In this document: in pieces, positions 34,284-42,661 of the stretch
Position numbering within the stretch: the stretch's first letter is position 1
Layout of the letters: the number at the start of each line of letters is the position of its first letter
Assembly (NCBI GenBank): GCA_947497085.1
Contig: CANMFE010000001.1
Span: forward strand, 248,001-312,000
Source of the DNA: an uncultured Sphingomonadaceae bacterium
GTDB lineage: Bacteria > Pseudomonadota > Alphaproteobacteria > Sphingomonadales > Sphingomonadaceae
Reading direction: 5' to 3'
DNA: 64,000 bases
Position numbers and translations under genes: made by a program
Notes under the pieces: model-generated
The model's input: only the letters and a program-made list of their open reading frames with translations
The model's database searches: none
Told to the model about the DNA's origin: nothing

Positions 34284-36625
34284 GGCAGCGTCAGGGTGAC
34301 CACAGTGCCCTCTCCCTGCCGCGACATAATGTCGAATATGCCGTCCTGCGCCTCAACAAGCTGCTTTGCCAGCGGCAGGCCCAGCCCGCTCTTATGCGGC
34401 TTGCCCGCTGTATCTCTGATGGATGGCGCAATCCCGCCCAAAATAGCGGCCACGGCCTGCATATCCATGCCCGGTCCGTTATCGGAAATGACAATCTGTG
34501 TCTGCCCCTCACTGGGCGCTGCGTGGATCAATATGCGTCCCTTTTGCTGCGTATATTCAAGCGCATTATCCAATATATTGCCAATTGCCTGTGCCAGTCT
34601 TTTCTCATCACCGCGCAATGTGCCAAGCCTCGGGTCAAGCTGGATATCAAGGTCAATCTGCTTGTTTTCAACCGTCTCTTCCCGGCTACTGGCTAGCTCT
34701 GTAAGAAACGCGGCCACGTTAATATCGGTCTGTACAAGCGGCATGGCGCCCGCCTCGCTCTGGCTGAGATCAAGGACATTTTCTATCTGCCCGCTGAGCC
34801 GATCGACCGAATCGATTATGGCATCCACATATTCCTGCGCCTGTTCAGGCAGTGGCCCGGCTATCCCGCTCGACAGCATTTCGGCAAAACCGCCAATGGA
34901 AGTAAGCGGGGTGCGGAATTCATAGCTCATATTGGCCAGGAATTTGCCCTTGATCGAATCCGCCTCGACAAGAGCGTCATTGCGCTCCCGCAGCGCCTGT
35001 TCGATCTGCTGGCTGTCGGAAATATCAAGCATGGTCAGCATCGCATTGCCATCTGGCAAGGGGATGCCGGCAAATTCGAAACAACGCCCGTCGGAAAGGA
35101 CAATGCGGCCATTGCGCTGGTTCCTGTCCAGTGTTGCGGCACGGATGATATCGCGTAGCGCCGCGATCTGCGCAGGACGCTCTAGCCTTGGTGCCAGAAT
35201 TTTCATCAATTCATCAACACGCGGGTGTTCGGCCAGACTGTCTTCCTCAACCGACCATATCCGCATGAAACGGCGGTTCCACAGATGCAAACGGCCATCG
35301 GGCGAGAACACAGCCAGTGCTTCAAACAGGCTGTCAAACATTGCGGTGCGTACACGCAGCAAGGTATCGCGCGCACTGGCCAATTGCACCTGCTCGGTCC
35401 TGTCCTCAAATATCAGTAGCAAACCACCATCAGGCGTTGGCTGCGCAATGGCACGCAAATGGGTCCCGTCGGGCAGCAGCCAGTTATCCTCAATCGCTTC
35501 GGTGCTGGTGAACCAGGCGCGTTTTCGTCCTTTCCATTCAGGGAAATCGCGCACTTCGGGCACACAGCCCGCTTCACGCATCCGGTCGAGTATCCGGTCA
35601 AATTCAGGTGCATTGTTGATCCATTGCGGCCGCAGTGAGAATATGCGCTGAAATGGCTGGTTGCAAAATACCAGTGCCTTTTCGCTGTCAAATTGCGCAA
35701 CGCCCGCAGACATATTATCCAGCATGTCGCGCTGCGCCCGGCGAAACTGGCCAAACTCGCTTTTTAGGCTTTCCAGCTCCTGCACGTTAATCGCATATCC
35801 CGCAACACCCATTTCCCCAAGCGGCAGGTCGACAACGCGCATGACCTGCCGTTTGCCATCAATCGTGGTGGCCACCGTACGCTCTACCATGCGTTCGTCC
35901 GACCGGGCCTTCGCGGCCACCGCTGCGGGTGTCAGGCCATCGACGGTTTCGACCAGCTCCATATTGCCCGCCACGACTTGTTTGGCATCGCTGCCGTCCA
36001 CCGCCTTCACATATGCCGAATTGACCAATGTGATATTGCCGTCCGTATCGCGGTGCCACATCGGCATGGGCGCGGCTTCGATCAGGGTTGAAAGCGACGA
36101 AAACGCCGTTTCGGCATGGCTCAGGCGCGATTGCAGCGATTCGATATTTTCCTGACTTTCGGTATCGTCGAAAATCCAAAGCAGAGCCGCACCCAAAGGC
36201 GCTATTTGCGGGTCGGCCTGATGCCCCTTGATACGCAGGCTTTTATGCGAAGATTTGACGTTTATCTTGGTGGTAAAGGGCCGCGCGGTCTTCTGCGCCG
36301 CAGTGATATGGCGCTGCACATCCTGCAGGTCATCTTCGCTCCAGCCTATATCTCCGCGTGAAAGATCGGAAAAATAGGGCGGCAAACCATCCAGACCGAA
36401 CCAGCGGGCCAGTCGCTCCGGCCCCTCTATTCGCCCATCGGTCCGCACCAACAGCGGCAAGGCGGGCGCCTCGTCCAGCATTTTGCCGAGCCGGCGCGAA
36501 TGCCGCAATGTTGCCTGCGCGCGGCGGCGTACCGAAAGCCCGCTGCTAACTGCCCAGATGCCGCCTACAACCCATGCGGCAAGCAATAGTCCCAGGAAAA
36601 ATACGGCGCTATCGGATAATGTCAC
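34280..36625 (-). CDS. divL: DivL-type cell-cycle pseudo-histidine kinase (Tyr in place of phospho-His)
   Basis: The 781-residue protein has one N-terminal transmembrane helix (about 8-29), a series of PAS-like sensor domains (about 180-550) and a dimerisation/ATPase module. The phosphoacceptor block reads NMSYEFRTPLTS, with Tyr568 where histidine kinases have His; the codon is TAT at 34922-34924. The ATPase N-box (GNILDNALEYT), ISDNGPGMD and KSGLGLPLAKQL remain. This is the hallmark of DivL, which in Caulobacter binds DivK~P and tunes CckA and hence CtrA. Its place before tsaE is typical. The GTG at 36625 is the apparent start. It is likely cell-cycle linked together with GcrA encoded nearby. 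Confidence 0.88.
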   Translation of the reverse strand: MTLSDSAVFFLGLLLAAWVVGGIWAVSSGLSVRRRAQATLRHSRRLGKMLDEAPALPLLVRTDGRIEGPERLARWFGLDGLPPYFSDLSRGDIGWSEDDLQDVQRHITAAQKTARPFTTKINVKSSHKSLRIKGHQADPQIAPLGAALLWIFDDTESQENIESLQSRLSHAETAFSSLSTLIEAAPMPMWHRDTDGNITLVNSAYVKAVDGSDAKQVVAGNMELVETVDGLTPAAVAAKARSDERMVERTVATTIDGKRQVMRVVDLPLGEMGVAGYAINVQELESLKSEFGQFRRAQRDMLDNMSAGVAQFDSEKALVFCNQPFQRIFSLRPQWINNAPEFDRILDRMREAGCVPEVRDFPEWKGRKRAWFTSTEAIEDNWLLPDGTHLRAIAQPTPDGGLLLIFEDRTEQVQLASARDTLLRVRTAMFDSLFEALAVFSPDGRLHLWNRRFMRIWSVEEDSLAEHPRVDELMKILAPRLERPAQIAALRDIIRAATLDRNQRNGRIVLSDGRCFEFAGIPLPDGNAMLTMLDISDSQQIEQALRERNDALVEADSIKGKFLANMSYEFRTPLTSIGGFAEMLSSGIAGPLPEQAQEYVDAIIDSVDRLSGQIENVLDLSQSEAGAMPLVQTDINVAAFLTELASSREETVENKQIDLDIQLDPRLGTLRGDEKRLAQAIGNILDNALEYTQQKGRILIHAAPSEGQTQIVISDNGPGMDMQAVAAILGGIAPSIRDTAGKPHKSGLGLPLAKQLVEAQDGIFDIMSRQGEGTVVTLTLP

Positions 36626-36701
36626 CTGTGCCCGTACCTTATCAGAAAATTAGAATTCATGCCTTCACTACACCTAGCGCGCATGGGCCATGCAGGCCAA
36701 T

Positions 36702-36740
36702 AAAAAATGGCCCGCCGGAATGCCCGGCGAGCCATTTTTT
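36702..36740 (-). terminator. Rho-independent terminator of ahcY
   Basis: A long GC-rich hairpin (ATGGCxCGCCGG pairing with CCGGCGxGCCAT around a short loop) is flanked by six A residues on one side and six T residues on the other. On the minus strand it follows the ahcY stop by 16 bases and separates it from the divL operon. Confidence 0.88.
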
Positions 36741-36756
36741 CATATATCAATATCGA

Positions 36757-38154
36757 TCAGTAGCGATAGGCGTCCGTCTTGAACGGTCCTTCCACCGGTA
36801 CATCAATATAATCAGCCTGCTCCTCGGACAGTTCAGTGAGCTTCACACCCAGCTTGTCAAGGTGCAGACGCGCGACTTTCTCGTCCAGATGCTTGGGCAG
36901 GACATAGACCTGATTTTCATACTGGTCGCTGCGCAGCCACAGTTCGATCTGCGCCAGAACCTGGTTGGTAAAGCTGGCAGACATCACGAAGCTGGGGTGG
37001 CCTGTGGCATTGCCCAGGTTGAGCAGGCGGCCCTGTGACAACAGGATCATGCGGTTGCCATCAGGGAATTCGATCATGTCGACCTGCGGCTTGATCTCAG
37101 TCCATTTCAGGTTCGACAGCGCGCCAACCTGGATTTCGTTATCGAAGTGACCGATATTTCCGACTATCGCCATATCTTTCATCGCGCGCATATGGTCGAT
37201 GGTGATAACGTCCTTGTTACCGGTCGTGGTGATAAAGATGTCAGCTGTCGGCGCGACGTCCTCCAGCCTTTGTACATCAAAACCGTCCATAGCCGCCTGA
37301 AGCGCGCAGATCGGATCGATTTCGGTGACAACAACGCGGGCGCCTGCGCCTTTCAGCGAAGCCGCCGAACCTTTACCGACATCACCATAACCGCACACTA
37401 CAGCCACTTTACCGGCCATCATCACGTCCGTGCCGCGGCGAATGCCGTCAACCAACGATTCCTTACAGCCATATTTATTGTCGAATTTCGACTTGGTCAC
37501 ACTGTCATTCACATTGATCGCCGGGAAAGGCAGCAGGCCTTTTTTGGCAAGATCATAAAGGCGGTGTACGCCGGTTGTGGTTTCTTCGGACACGCCCTTG
37601 ATCGCTTCGACCGTCTTGGTCAGATAGCCAGGTGATTTTTCCAGGCGCTCTTTCAGCACCTTGGCAAAGGCTTCTTCTTCCTCGTTGGTCGGTGTGAACA
37701 GTTCTTCACCCGCTTCAACGCGTGCGCCCCAAAGCGCATACATGGTGGCATCGCCGCCATCGTCGAGGATCAAATTACATGTTTCGCCTGATTCTGCGCC
37801 CCAGTCGAAAATGCGATCGACATACTGCCAATATTCTTCGAGCGTTTCGCCCTTGATGGCGAAAACCGGAATGCCCTGATCCGCAATTGCGGCGGCGGCA
37901 TGGTCCTGTGTCGAGTAAATATTGCATGATGCCCAGCGCACTTCCGCGCCCAGTGCAATCAGCGTTTCGATCAGAACCGCTGTCTGAATCGTCATGTGTA
38001 GCGAACCGGTGATCTTTGCGCCTTTCAGCGGCTTTTCCTCACCATATTCTTCCCGAATGGCCATCAGGCCCGGCATTTCGGTTTCGGCAATGGCAATTTC
38101 ATTGCGGCCATATTCGGCAAGCGAAATATCTTTTACGACATAATCATTGGACAC
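36757..38154 (-). CDS. ahcY: Adenosylhomocysteinase
   Basis: AhcY cleaves S-adenosylhomocysteine to adenosine and homocysteine in the methyl cycle, using bound NAD. The 465-residue protein shows the N-terminal [15 protein letters not shown] and [17 protein letters not shown]. The NAD-binding [18 protein letters not shown] and the C-terminal [19 protein letters not shown] and PFKTDAYRY follow. A GTG at 38154 behind AAGGAG is the apparent start. The leader upstream contains two stem-loops and the gene has its own terminator. It is divergent from the peroxiredoxin gene. Confidence 0.97.
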   Translation of the reverse strand: MSNDYVVKDISLAEYGRNEIAIAETEMPGLMAIREEYGEEKPLKGAKITGSLHMTIQTAVLIETLIALGAEVRWASCNIYSTQDHAAAAIADQGIPVFAIKGETLEEYWQYVDRIFDWGAESGETCNLILDDGGDATMYALWGARVEAGEELFTPTNEEEEAFAKVLKERLEKSPGYLTKTVEAIKGVSEETTTGVHRLYDLAKKGLLPFPAINVNDSVTKSKFDNKYGCKESLVDGIRRGTDVMMAGKVAVVCGYGDVGKGSAASLKGAGARVVVTEIDPICALQAAMDGFDVQRLEDVAPTADIFITTTGNKDVITIDHMRAMKDMAIVGNIGHFDNEIQVGALSNLKWTEIKPQVDMIEFPDGNRMILLSQGRLLNLGNATGHPSFVMSASFTNQVLAQIELWLRSDQYENQVYVLPKHLDEKVARLHLDKLGVKLTELSEEQADYIDVPVEGPFKTDAYRY

Positions 38155-38183
38155 GAGAATATTCTCCTTAAAAGCATATGCTG

Positions 38184-38240
38184 CGCATGGTGAGGCTGTG
38201 GCCTGCCATGCGATTGGTGCCCTCCATAACGAACAGCACC
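38184..38240 (-). promoter_or_regulatory. Structured 5' leader of ahcY (two stem-loops)
   Basis: On the ahcY strand, a hairpin formed by GGTGC (38236-38240) and GCACC (38216-38220) is followed by a stronger one in which CGCATGG (38206-38212) pairs with CCATGCG (38184-38190). The second has an inner AGGC/GCCT stem around a CACA loop. It ends about 30 bases before the GTG start. It does not match the SAH or SAM-II riboswitch sequences I know. Confidence 0.5.
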
Positions 38241-38288
38241 TGCGTAATCAAACGAAACTTGAGCAGGATATAAAGAATTCTTTATATG

Positions 38289-38330
38289 ATAATCTGCCGA
38301 CAGTTTATAATCTGGAAACAGATAATTCTG
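38289..38330. promoter_or_regulatory. ATAATCTG repeats in the ahcY/peroxiredoxin divergent promoter region
   Basis: ATAATCTG occurs exactly at 38289-38296 and 38307-38314, and as ATAATTCTG at 38322-38330. The second copy overlaps a TATAAT (38306-38311). The regular 15-18 base spacing suggests regulator binding on one face of the helix, but the regulator is unknown. Confidence 0.35.
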
Positions 38331-38412
38331 GTTGAAAATAACGCACGTCGTCACAAGATATGTCAGGTAATAAATTATCACCTCCATCCCTATTTACCGA
38401 AAGGATTTTTCC

Positions 38413-38889
38413 ATGATCTCCCAAGGCGACAAACTCCCCAGTGCAAACCTTGTCAAAGCAACAGAAAATGGCCCTGAACAGGTTGTCAGCGATGAGTATT
38501 TCGCTGGCAGAAAAGTGGCGCTTTTTTCCGTTCCGGGCGCTTTCACCCCAACGTGCTCGGCCAAACACCTGCCGGGTTTTGTTGAAAAAGCGGAAGAGCT
38601 GAAAGCTCAGGGAGTTGACGAAATTGCCTGCACCGCTGTCAATGATGCCTTTGTGATGAATGCATGGAAAGACGCCGCCGGATCGGAAGCTATCACCATG
38701 CTGGCCGATGGCAATGCGGACTTTGTCAAACAGCTTGGCCTGGAAATGGATGGCAGCGGCTTCGGCATGGGTACACGCGGGCAGCGTTTTTCCATGGTGG
38801 TGAATGATGGTGTGGTGGAACAGCTGCATGTTGAAGCGCCCGGTGACTTCAAGGTCAGCTCAGCGGAATATATGCTCGAAAACATGTGA
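38413..38889 (+). CDS. Peroxiredoxin (Prx5 type)
   Basis: A 158-residue peroxidase of the Prx5 (peroxiredoxin 5/AhpE-glutaredoxin-dependent) class. The peroxidatic site is VPGAFTPTCSAKHLPGF, followed by CTAVNDAFVMNAW and the GMGTRGQRFSMVV segment. It reduces hydrogen peroxide and organic peroxides using thioredoxin or glutathione systems. The start ATG 38413 has AAAGGA upstream. It is a single-gene unit, divergent from ahcY, with a terminator 21 bases after the stop. Confidence 0.94.
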   Translation: MISQGDKLPSANLVKATENGPEQVVSDEYFAGRKVALFSVPGAFTPTCSAKHLPGFVEKAEELKAQGVDEIACTAVNDAFVMNAWKDAAGSEAITMLADGNADFVKQLGLEMDGSGFGMGTRGQRFSMVVNDGVVEQLHVEAPGDFKVSSAEYMLENM

Positions 38890-38910
38890 CCTTTACGGGA
38901 AGCTCAAAAG

Positions 38911-38945
38911 AAAAGCCTGCAGGATGCACATCCCGCAGGCTTTTT
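38911..38945. terminator. Bidirectional terminator between the peroxiredoxin gene and folE
   Basis: AAAAGCCTGC (38911-38920) pairs with GCAGGCTTTT (38935-38944) across a 14-base loop, with T-runs on both strands. It can serve the plus-strand peroxiredoxin gene and the converging folE. Confidence 0.88.
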
Positions 38946-38982
38946 CATGTCGGAATTTCTGACAATTACCGAAAATAGGCAA

Positions 38983-39600
38983 TCAATACCCCATAAGGCT
39001 GAGTACTTCCTCACGGCTGCGGGCATCGTCCAGAAAACAGCCCAATAGACGCGAGGTCATCATTCTGACGCCCGGCGTCCTGACCCCCCTTGCCGTCATG
39101 CAACTATGGCTCGCACAGATGACCACGGCAACACCCTGGGGCTTCAGATGATCCCAGATACACTGTGCGACCTCTGCCGTAAGGCGTTCCTGCACCTGCA
39201 AACGCCGCGCATAACCATTCAACACGCGTGCGAGCTTGGAAATGCCTACAACGCGGTCTGTCGGCATATAGGCTATAGATGCCGTCCCGATAATCGGCGC
39301 CATATGATGTTCACAGTGCGACTGGAAAGGTATCTCTTTCAAAAGCACCAGTTCGTCATACCCTCCCACTTCCTCAAAAGTGCGGCTGAGATGAATGGCC
39401 GGATCCTCATCATAGCCCTGGCAATATTCTTTCCACGCCCGCGCGACCCGCTTTGGTGTATCCAGCAGGCCTTCACGGGTTGGATCATCGCCCGACCATT
39501 TGATTAATGTACGGATTGCATCCTGCACATCATCGGGCACGGGGATTTTGGGCTTCAAGCCCAGATTTTCATCATCATCGTCTATTTCATGTGACTGCAT
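38983..39600 (-). CDS. folE: GTP cyclohydrolase I
   Basis: FolE converts GTP to dihydroneopterin triphosphate, the first step of folate and pterin synthesis. The 205-residue protein has TREGLLDTPKRVARAW, the zinc and substrate block SHCEHHMAPIIGTASIAY, VVGISKLARVLNGYARRLQ, QERLT and CASHSCMTARGV. The frame extends upstream to 39723 but ATG 39600 with AAGGGG is preferred. Between this start and tRNA-Arg about 150 bases carry no gene. Confidence 0.96.
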   Translation of the reverse strand: MQSHEIDDDDENLGLKPKIPVPDDVQDAIRTLIKWSGDDPTREGLLDTPKRVARAWKEYCQGYDEDPAIHLSRTFEEVGGYDELVLLKEIPFQSHCEHHMAPIIGTASIAYMPTDRVVGISKLARVLNGYARRLQVQERLTAEVAQCIWDHLKPQGVAVVICASHSCMTARGVRTPGVRMMTSRLLGCFLDDARSREEVLSLMGY

Positions 39601-39751
39601 GGACTGCCCCTTGTTAACTGTCAGGTTAAGATAGGCTCGCCAGTCATGTGAAACAAGGCGCTGACAGATACATTCTCCTGACAAGGCAAAGTTTTCCCCT
39701 TGGTTGACGCATCCTGGCATCAAAAGAAGGTATATTCTTAAAGGAGGAAAA

Positions 39752-39828
39752 TGGCGCGCCCGGAGCGATTCGAACGCCCGGCCCCCAGATTCGTAGTCTG
39801 GTGCTCTATCCAGCTGAGCTACGGGCGC
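39752..39828 (-). tRNA. tRNA-Arg (anticodon ACG)
   Basis: A 77-base tRNA with acceptor GCGCCCG pairing with CGGGCGC, discriminator G and encoded CCA. The anticodon loop CTACGAA gives ACG, whose A34 is normally deaminated to inosine by TadA. D arm GCTCAGCTGGATAGAGC is regular. Confidence 0.97.
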
Positions 39829-39978
39829 GCACTTGTTTTCAAACGATTACCAGCAAATCTGTATAACCATTTATGCGGCCACAATATCTGATAACCAGGC
39901 ATTGTGTCTGCGTTGGGCGGAACTAGCGATTGTATGGACACCTTGCAACCGATATTTTGCAGGTTTTGCCATTTTTGC

Positions 39979-40389
39979 CTAAATCCATCTTTGCAACGCC
40001 TCTACAAGTGGCCTGTCAGCAGGCGGCATTGGCAGGTTTGCCATATCCTGCACTGTCGCCCAGATGATATCGGAGGCGTGCAATGCCTTTATCTCCCCCG
40101 ACCATTGCCGACATATATATAAGAGCAGAACCAGATGGCGGTCATCCAGTGTTTCGCTGGCAAAGCATATGGGGGTCAGATCGCCTTTATCCACCGCAAC
40201 GCCCAATTCCTCGTCCAGTTCACGAACCAGTGCATCTTCCGGAGTTTCTGCAGCTTCTATCTTACCACCCGGAAATTCCCAAAGCCCAGCCATTGAAGTT
40301 GTTTGCGGCCGTTTTTGCAGCAGCACTTTGCCGTCTGTATCCACAAATGCCGCAGCCACCACATGGAGCAATGTCGGATTTTTTTGCAA
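39979..40389 (-). CDS. mutT: Nudix hydrolase, 8-oxo-dGTP diphosphatase type (MutT)
   Basis: The 136-residue protein has a complete Nudix box, GGKIEAAETPEDALVRELDE followed by ELGV, and the MutT-like context LLQKRPQTTSMAGLWEFPGGK. The C-terminal segment SDIIWATVQDMANLPMPPAD and the adjacent RPLVEAL block are typical of MutT. It removes oxidised dGTP from the nucleotide pool. It is a single-gene unit between tRNA-Arg and the pilin genes. A related CTP/ADP-ribose Nudix activity cannot be excluded from sequence. Confidence 0.9.
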   Translation of the reverse strand: MQKNPTLLHVVAAAFVDTDGKVLLQKRPQTTSMAGLWEFPGGKIEAAETPEDALVRELDEELGVAVDKGDLTPICFASETLDDRHLVLLLYICRQWSGEIKALHASDIIWATVQDMANLPMPPADRPLVEALQRWI

Positions 40390-40469
40390 TTTATTTCACT
40401 CCATCAACTTTTCATTAAACTTTTGGGCAGAAAACAGGGTTGCTAGAAATGAAGGGCAAAGGAAAATCA

Positions 40470-40646
40470 ATGTTCAATATATTCAGAAAGCTCAGCACCG
40501 ATAAAAAAGGTGCCACTGCGATCGAATATGGGTTGATTGCGGCGCTGATAGCCATCGCAATAATTTCCGGCCTTACTGTACTGGGTCAGGAAACGTCAAA
40601 CACAATGAACGCTGTTTCAGAAGGATTTGACAGGAACGACAACTGA
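40470..40646 (+). CDS. Flp/Fap-type pilin, first copy
   Basis: A 58-residue class IVb pilin. The prepilin peptidase site lies in STDKKG before ATAIEYGLIAALIAIAI, with the Glu five residues after the cleavage Gly, as in Flp pilins. The mature part is one hydrophobic helix plus a short tail. ATG 40470 with AAAGGAAA is preferred over an ATG 30 bases upstream. No tad/cpa assembly genes are in view, so assembly must depend on a distant locus. A second pilin follows 124 bases downstream. Confidence 0.9.
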   Translation: MFNIFRKLSTDKKGATAIEYGLIAALIAIAIISGLTVLGQETSNTMNAVSEGFDRNDN

Positions 40647-40770
40647 CCAGTGCCGGTTTTCCTTTTTTGGATTAAGAATTTGTAAGGAATTTCTAGCTAA
40701 ACCGGCAATAGTCAATCCGTTTAACATCGTTTTGACCGGGTAAAATGAAGTGAAACCTAAGGAGACCAAA

Positions 40771-40956
40771 ATGTCATATGTAAAGAATCTTATCGCTGAT
40801 AAAAAAGGCGCCACAGCAATTGAATACGGCCTGATTGCCGCCCTGATCGCAGTTGCTGCCATCACCGCCATGCAGGGTCTTGGCAACCAGCTGACCGACA
40901 CATTCGGCACAACGGCCTCTGAAATGAAAAAAGGCACGGATAAAGTCAAAGGATAA
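40771..40956 (+). CDS. Flp/Fap-type pilin, second copy
   Basis: A 61-residue Flp pilin with the leader SYVKNLIADKKG and mature start ATAIEYGLIAALIAVAA. It shares the cleavage region with the copy at 40470 but differs in the tail (GLGNQLTDTFGTTASEMKKG). ATG 40771 follows AAGGAG. The last codons and stop lie in a 13-base tandem duplication. A strong terminator follows 37 bases downstream. Confidence 0.92.
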   Translation: MSYVKNLIADKKGATAIEYGLIAALIAVAAITAMQGLGNQLTDTFGTTASEMKKGTDKVKG

Positions 40957-40963
40957 AGTCAAA
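40938..40963. repeat. 13-base tandem duplication across the stop codon of the second pilin gene
   Basis: GGATAAAGTCAAA is present twice without gap (40938-40950 and 40951-40963). The TAA stop of the pilin gene (40954-40956) is the TAA of the second copy; the same TAA in the first copy is out of frame. Confidence 0.9.
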
Positions 40964-40993
40964 GAAAACTAATAGTAGTTGGCTACTCATAAG

Positions 40994-41028
40994 AAAGGCG
41001 GCAGTGAAAACTGCCGCCTTTTTATTTG
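40994..41028. terminator. Rho-independent terminator after the pilin genes
   Basis: AAAGGCGGCAG (40994-41004) pairs perfectly with CTGCCGCCTTT (41011-41021) around a 6-base loop, followed by a T-rich tract on the plus strand. On the minus strand it may also end the M48 protease transcript. Confidence 0.92.
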
Positions 41029-41056
41029 TCCTGATTCTGCTGAAAGAAAACCAGTT

Positions 41057-42562
41057 CTAGTATGTCACTATTTTCACACGCTGTCCGGCACGCAACTGCG
41101 CATTGTGTGACAGCCCGTTCAGTGCCAGAAAACGCTCTGTCTGCAGCTGGCTATAGGCCATCCGCCGTGCAAAACCGGCAATGGTGTCGCCGGATTTGAC
41201 AGTGACAACATCCAGCTTGCGCGGCTTGATCTGTGCCGCTTCATTTGCGCTTAAACGGCGCATGCTCGCATACATACCATTAAACGTCTGGCCACGGCCC
41301 GCAGGTGTGATTGTCACAAAGTGCAACGCCCTGGTTTTTGAAAACTCGTAAGCAAAGACGGTCACATCCACCTGTTGCTGGCCATTATTCACACGTGCCG
41401 TGGAATAGGCCGCGGGCAGGCCATTGACCGTTGTTGACTGGATATTGCCATAATTGAGCTGCGTCTTGTCACCGCCCACTTTCTTAAACGCGCTGTCCAC
41501 ATAGCTGCGCAGATTGCCACTATATGGTAGCAAGGTCAGCTGCCCCTGCCCGCTCTGGCCACTAATGCCAACTGCCGTTGTGGTATTTTGCAGACCAAAT
41601 CCGGTTGGTGCAGTAAATGTGAAACGCATGTCCGGGTGCAGGAATGTCGTGCCTTCGACAACGCCCTGCTCGGGGTCATCGCCATATAGAACACCGTCAA
41701 TCCTGTTCAAAAAGACTTCACGATTACGCACTCCGCTCGAATCGGCACCTGCTCTTTGTAGAGCACGGCTTACGCGTTTCGCCGGATCCGGGTGCGTACT
41801 TGCCCATGCAGGCACATTGCGTGCTTCGCGGCCGGAAACACGTGCATCAATCGAGCTTTGCGCGGCAAGAGAAGCCAGCATGCTTGACAATGCCTTGGGA
41901 TCATAGCCCGCAGAATTCAGATAACGTATGCCCAGATCATCAGCCTCGGTTTCCTGGTCGCGTGAATATTTGAGCGTCAGTAACTGACTACCAGTGCCAA
42001 AAAGTTGCTGCCCCAGACGCCCTGCAGACGAATTGCCGAGCAAAACGGCAGAAGCGATCTGGCCAATCGCACCAATAATGCTGTTGCGCTGCGCCCTTTT
42101 CTGGCGTTTTTGCGAATGCCGCGCGGCCACATGGCCGACTTCATGGCCCAGAACACCGGCGAGTTCAGCCTCATCATTCATCAGCGCGAGAAGCTGACGC
42201 GTCACATAGATATAACCGCCCGGAATTGCGAATGCATTGTTTACCGGAGAATTCAGCAGCGTAACTGTAAAATCACTGCGCGCATTGCCCAGACCGGACT
42301 GTACGGCAATATTCTTGCCCACGGTTTCGACATAGGCTGCCTGAGGTGCATCAAAGCTACCGCCATATTGGGCCACCAGCTGCGGGTGATACTGATCACC
42401 CAGCTTTTTTTCCTCAGCAGTAATGCTTTTCACCTGCTGCGGCGCATTTGATGATGCCGACTGCGATGAAGCAGATTGCGTTCCCCCGGCGCTCGAGCCC
42501 ATGCAGGCCGCCAGCATGAGTGTAGATGTGGCCGTTGCCACCGTCACGAATTTGCGTGCCAT
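41057..42562 (-). CDS. M48 family metalloprotease lipoprotein with C-terminal LysM domain
   Basis: The 501-residue protein has a lipoprotein signal (LMLAAC, Cys20), so it should be anchored in the periplasm or outer membrane. The M48 zinc site is HEVGH (140-144) with a downstream glutamate in ETEADDLG. About 200 residues of unassigned sequence follow, then a LysM domain at the end (VVTVKSGDTIAGFARRM, LNGLSHNAQLRAGQRVKI) that binds peptidoglycan. It resembles BepA/YggG-type quality-control proteases, with LysM added. ATG 42562 has GGAGG upstream. It is a single-gene unit. Confidence 0.9.
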   Translation of the reverse strand: MARKFVTVATATSTLMLAACMGSSAGGTQSASSQSASSNAPQQVKSITAEEKKLGDQYHPQLVAQYGGSFDAPQAAYVETVGKNIAVQSGLGNARSDFTVTLLNSPVNNAFAIPGGYIYVTRQLLALMNDEAELAGVLGHEVGHVAARHSQKRQKRAQRNSIIGAIGQIASAVLLGNSSAGRLGQQLFGTGSQLLTLKYSRDQETEADDLGIRYLNSAGYDPKALSSMLASLAAQSSIDARVSGREARNVPAWASTHPDPAKRVSRALQRAGADSSGVRNREVFLNRIDGVLYGDDPEQGVVEGTTFLHPDMRFTFTAPTGFGLQNTTTAVGISGQSGQGQLTLLPYSGNLRSYVDSAFKKVGGDKTQLNYGNIQSTTVNGLPAAYSTARVNNGQQQVDVTVFAYEFSKTRALHFVTITPAGRGQTFNGMYASMRRLSANEAAQIKPRKLDVVTVKSGDTIAGFARRMAYSQLQTERFLALNGLSHNAQLRAGQRVKIVTY

Positions 42563-42661
42563 GATATATCCTCCATTTATCCTGTCTTAATGACTGGACC
42601 TTATCCGAAAATAAGCGCTGGCAAACCAAAAAGTTCCTTTTTTCCGTGAGATGGAAAAAGT

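Noticed and set aside
38160..38260. Known SAH riboswitch
   Set aside because: The conserved core of the SAH riboswitch is not present; the region is only listed as an unclassified structured leader.
38133..38387. A small protein of about 84 residues on the minus strand before ahcY
   Set aside because: The frame overlaps the start of ahcY, has no ribosome binding site, and its codons cover the stem-loops, so a structured leader is the more likely reading.
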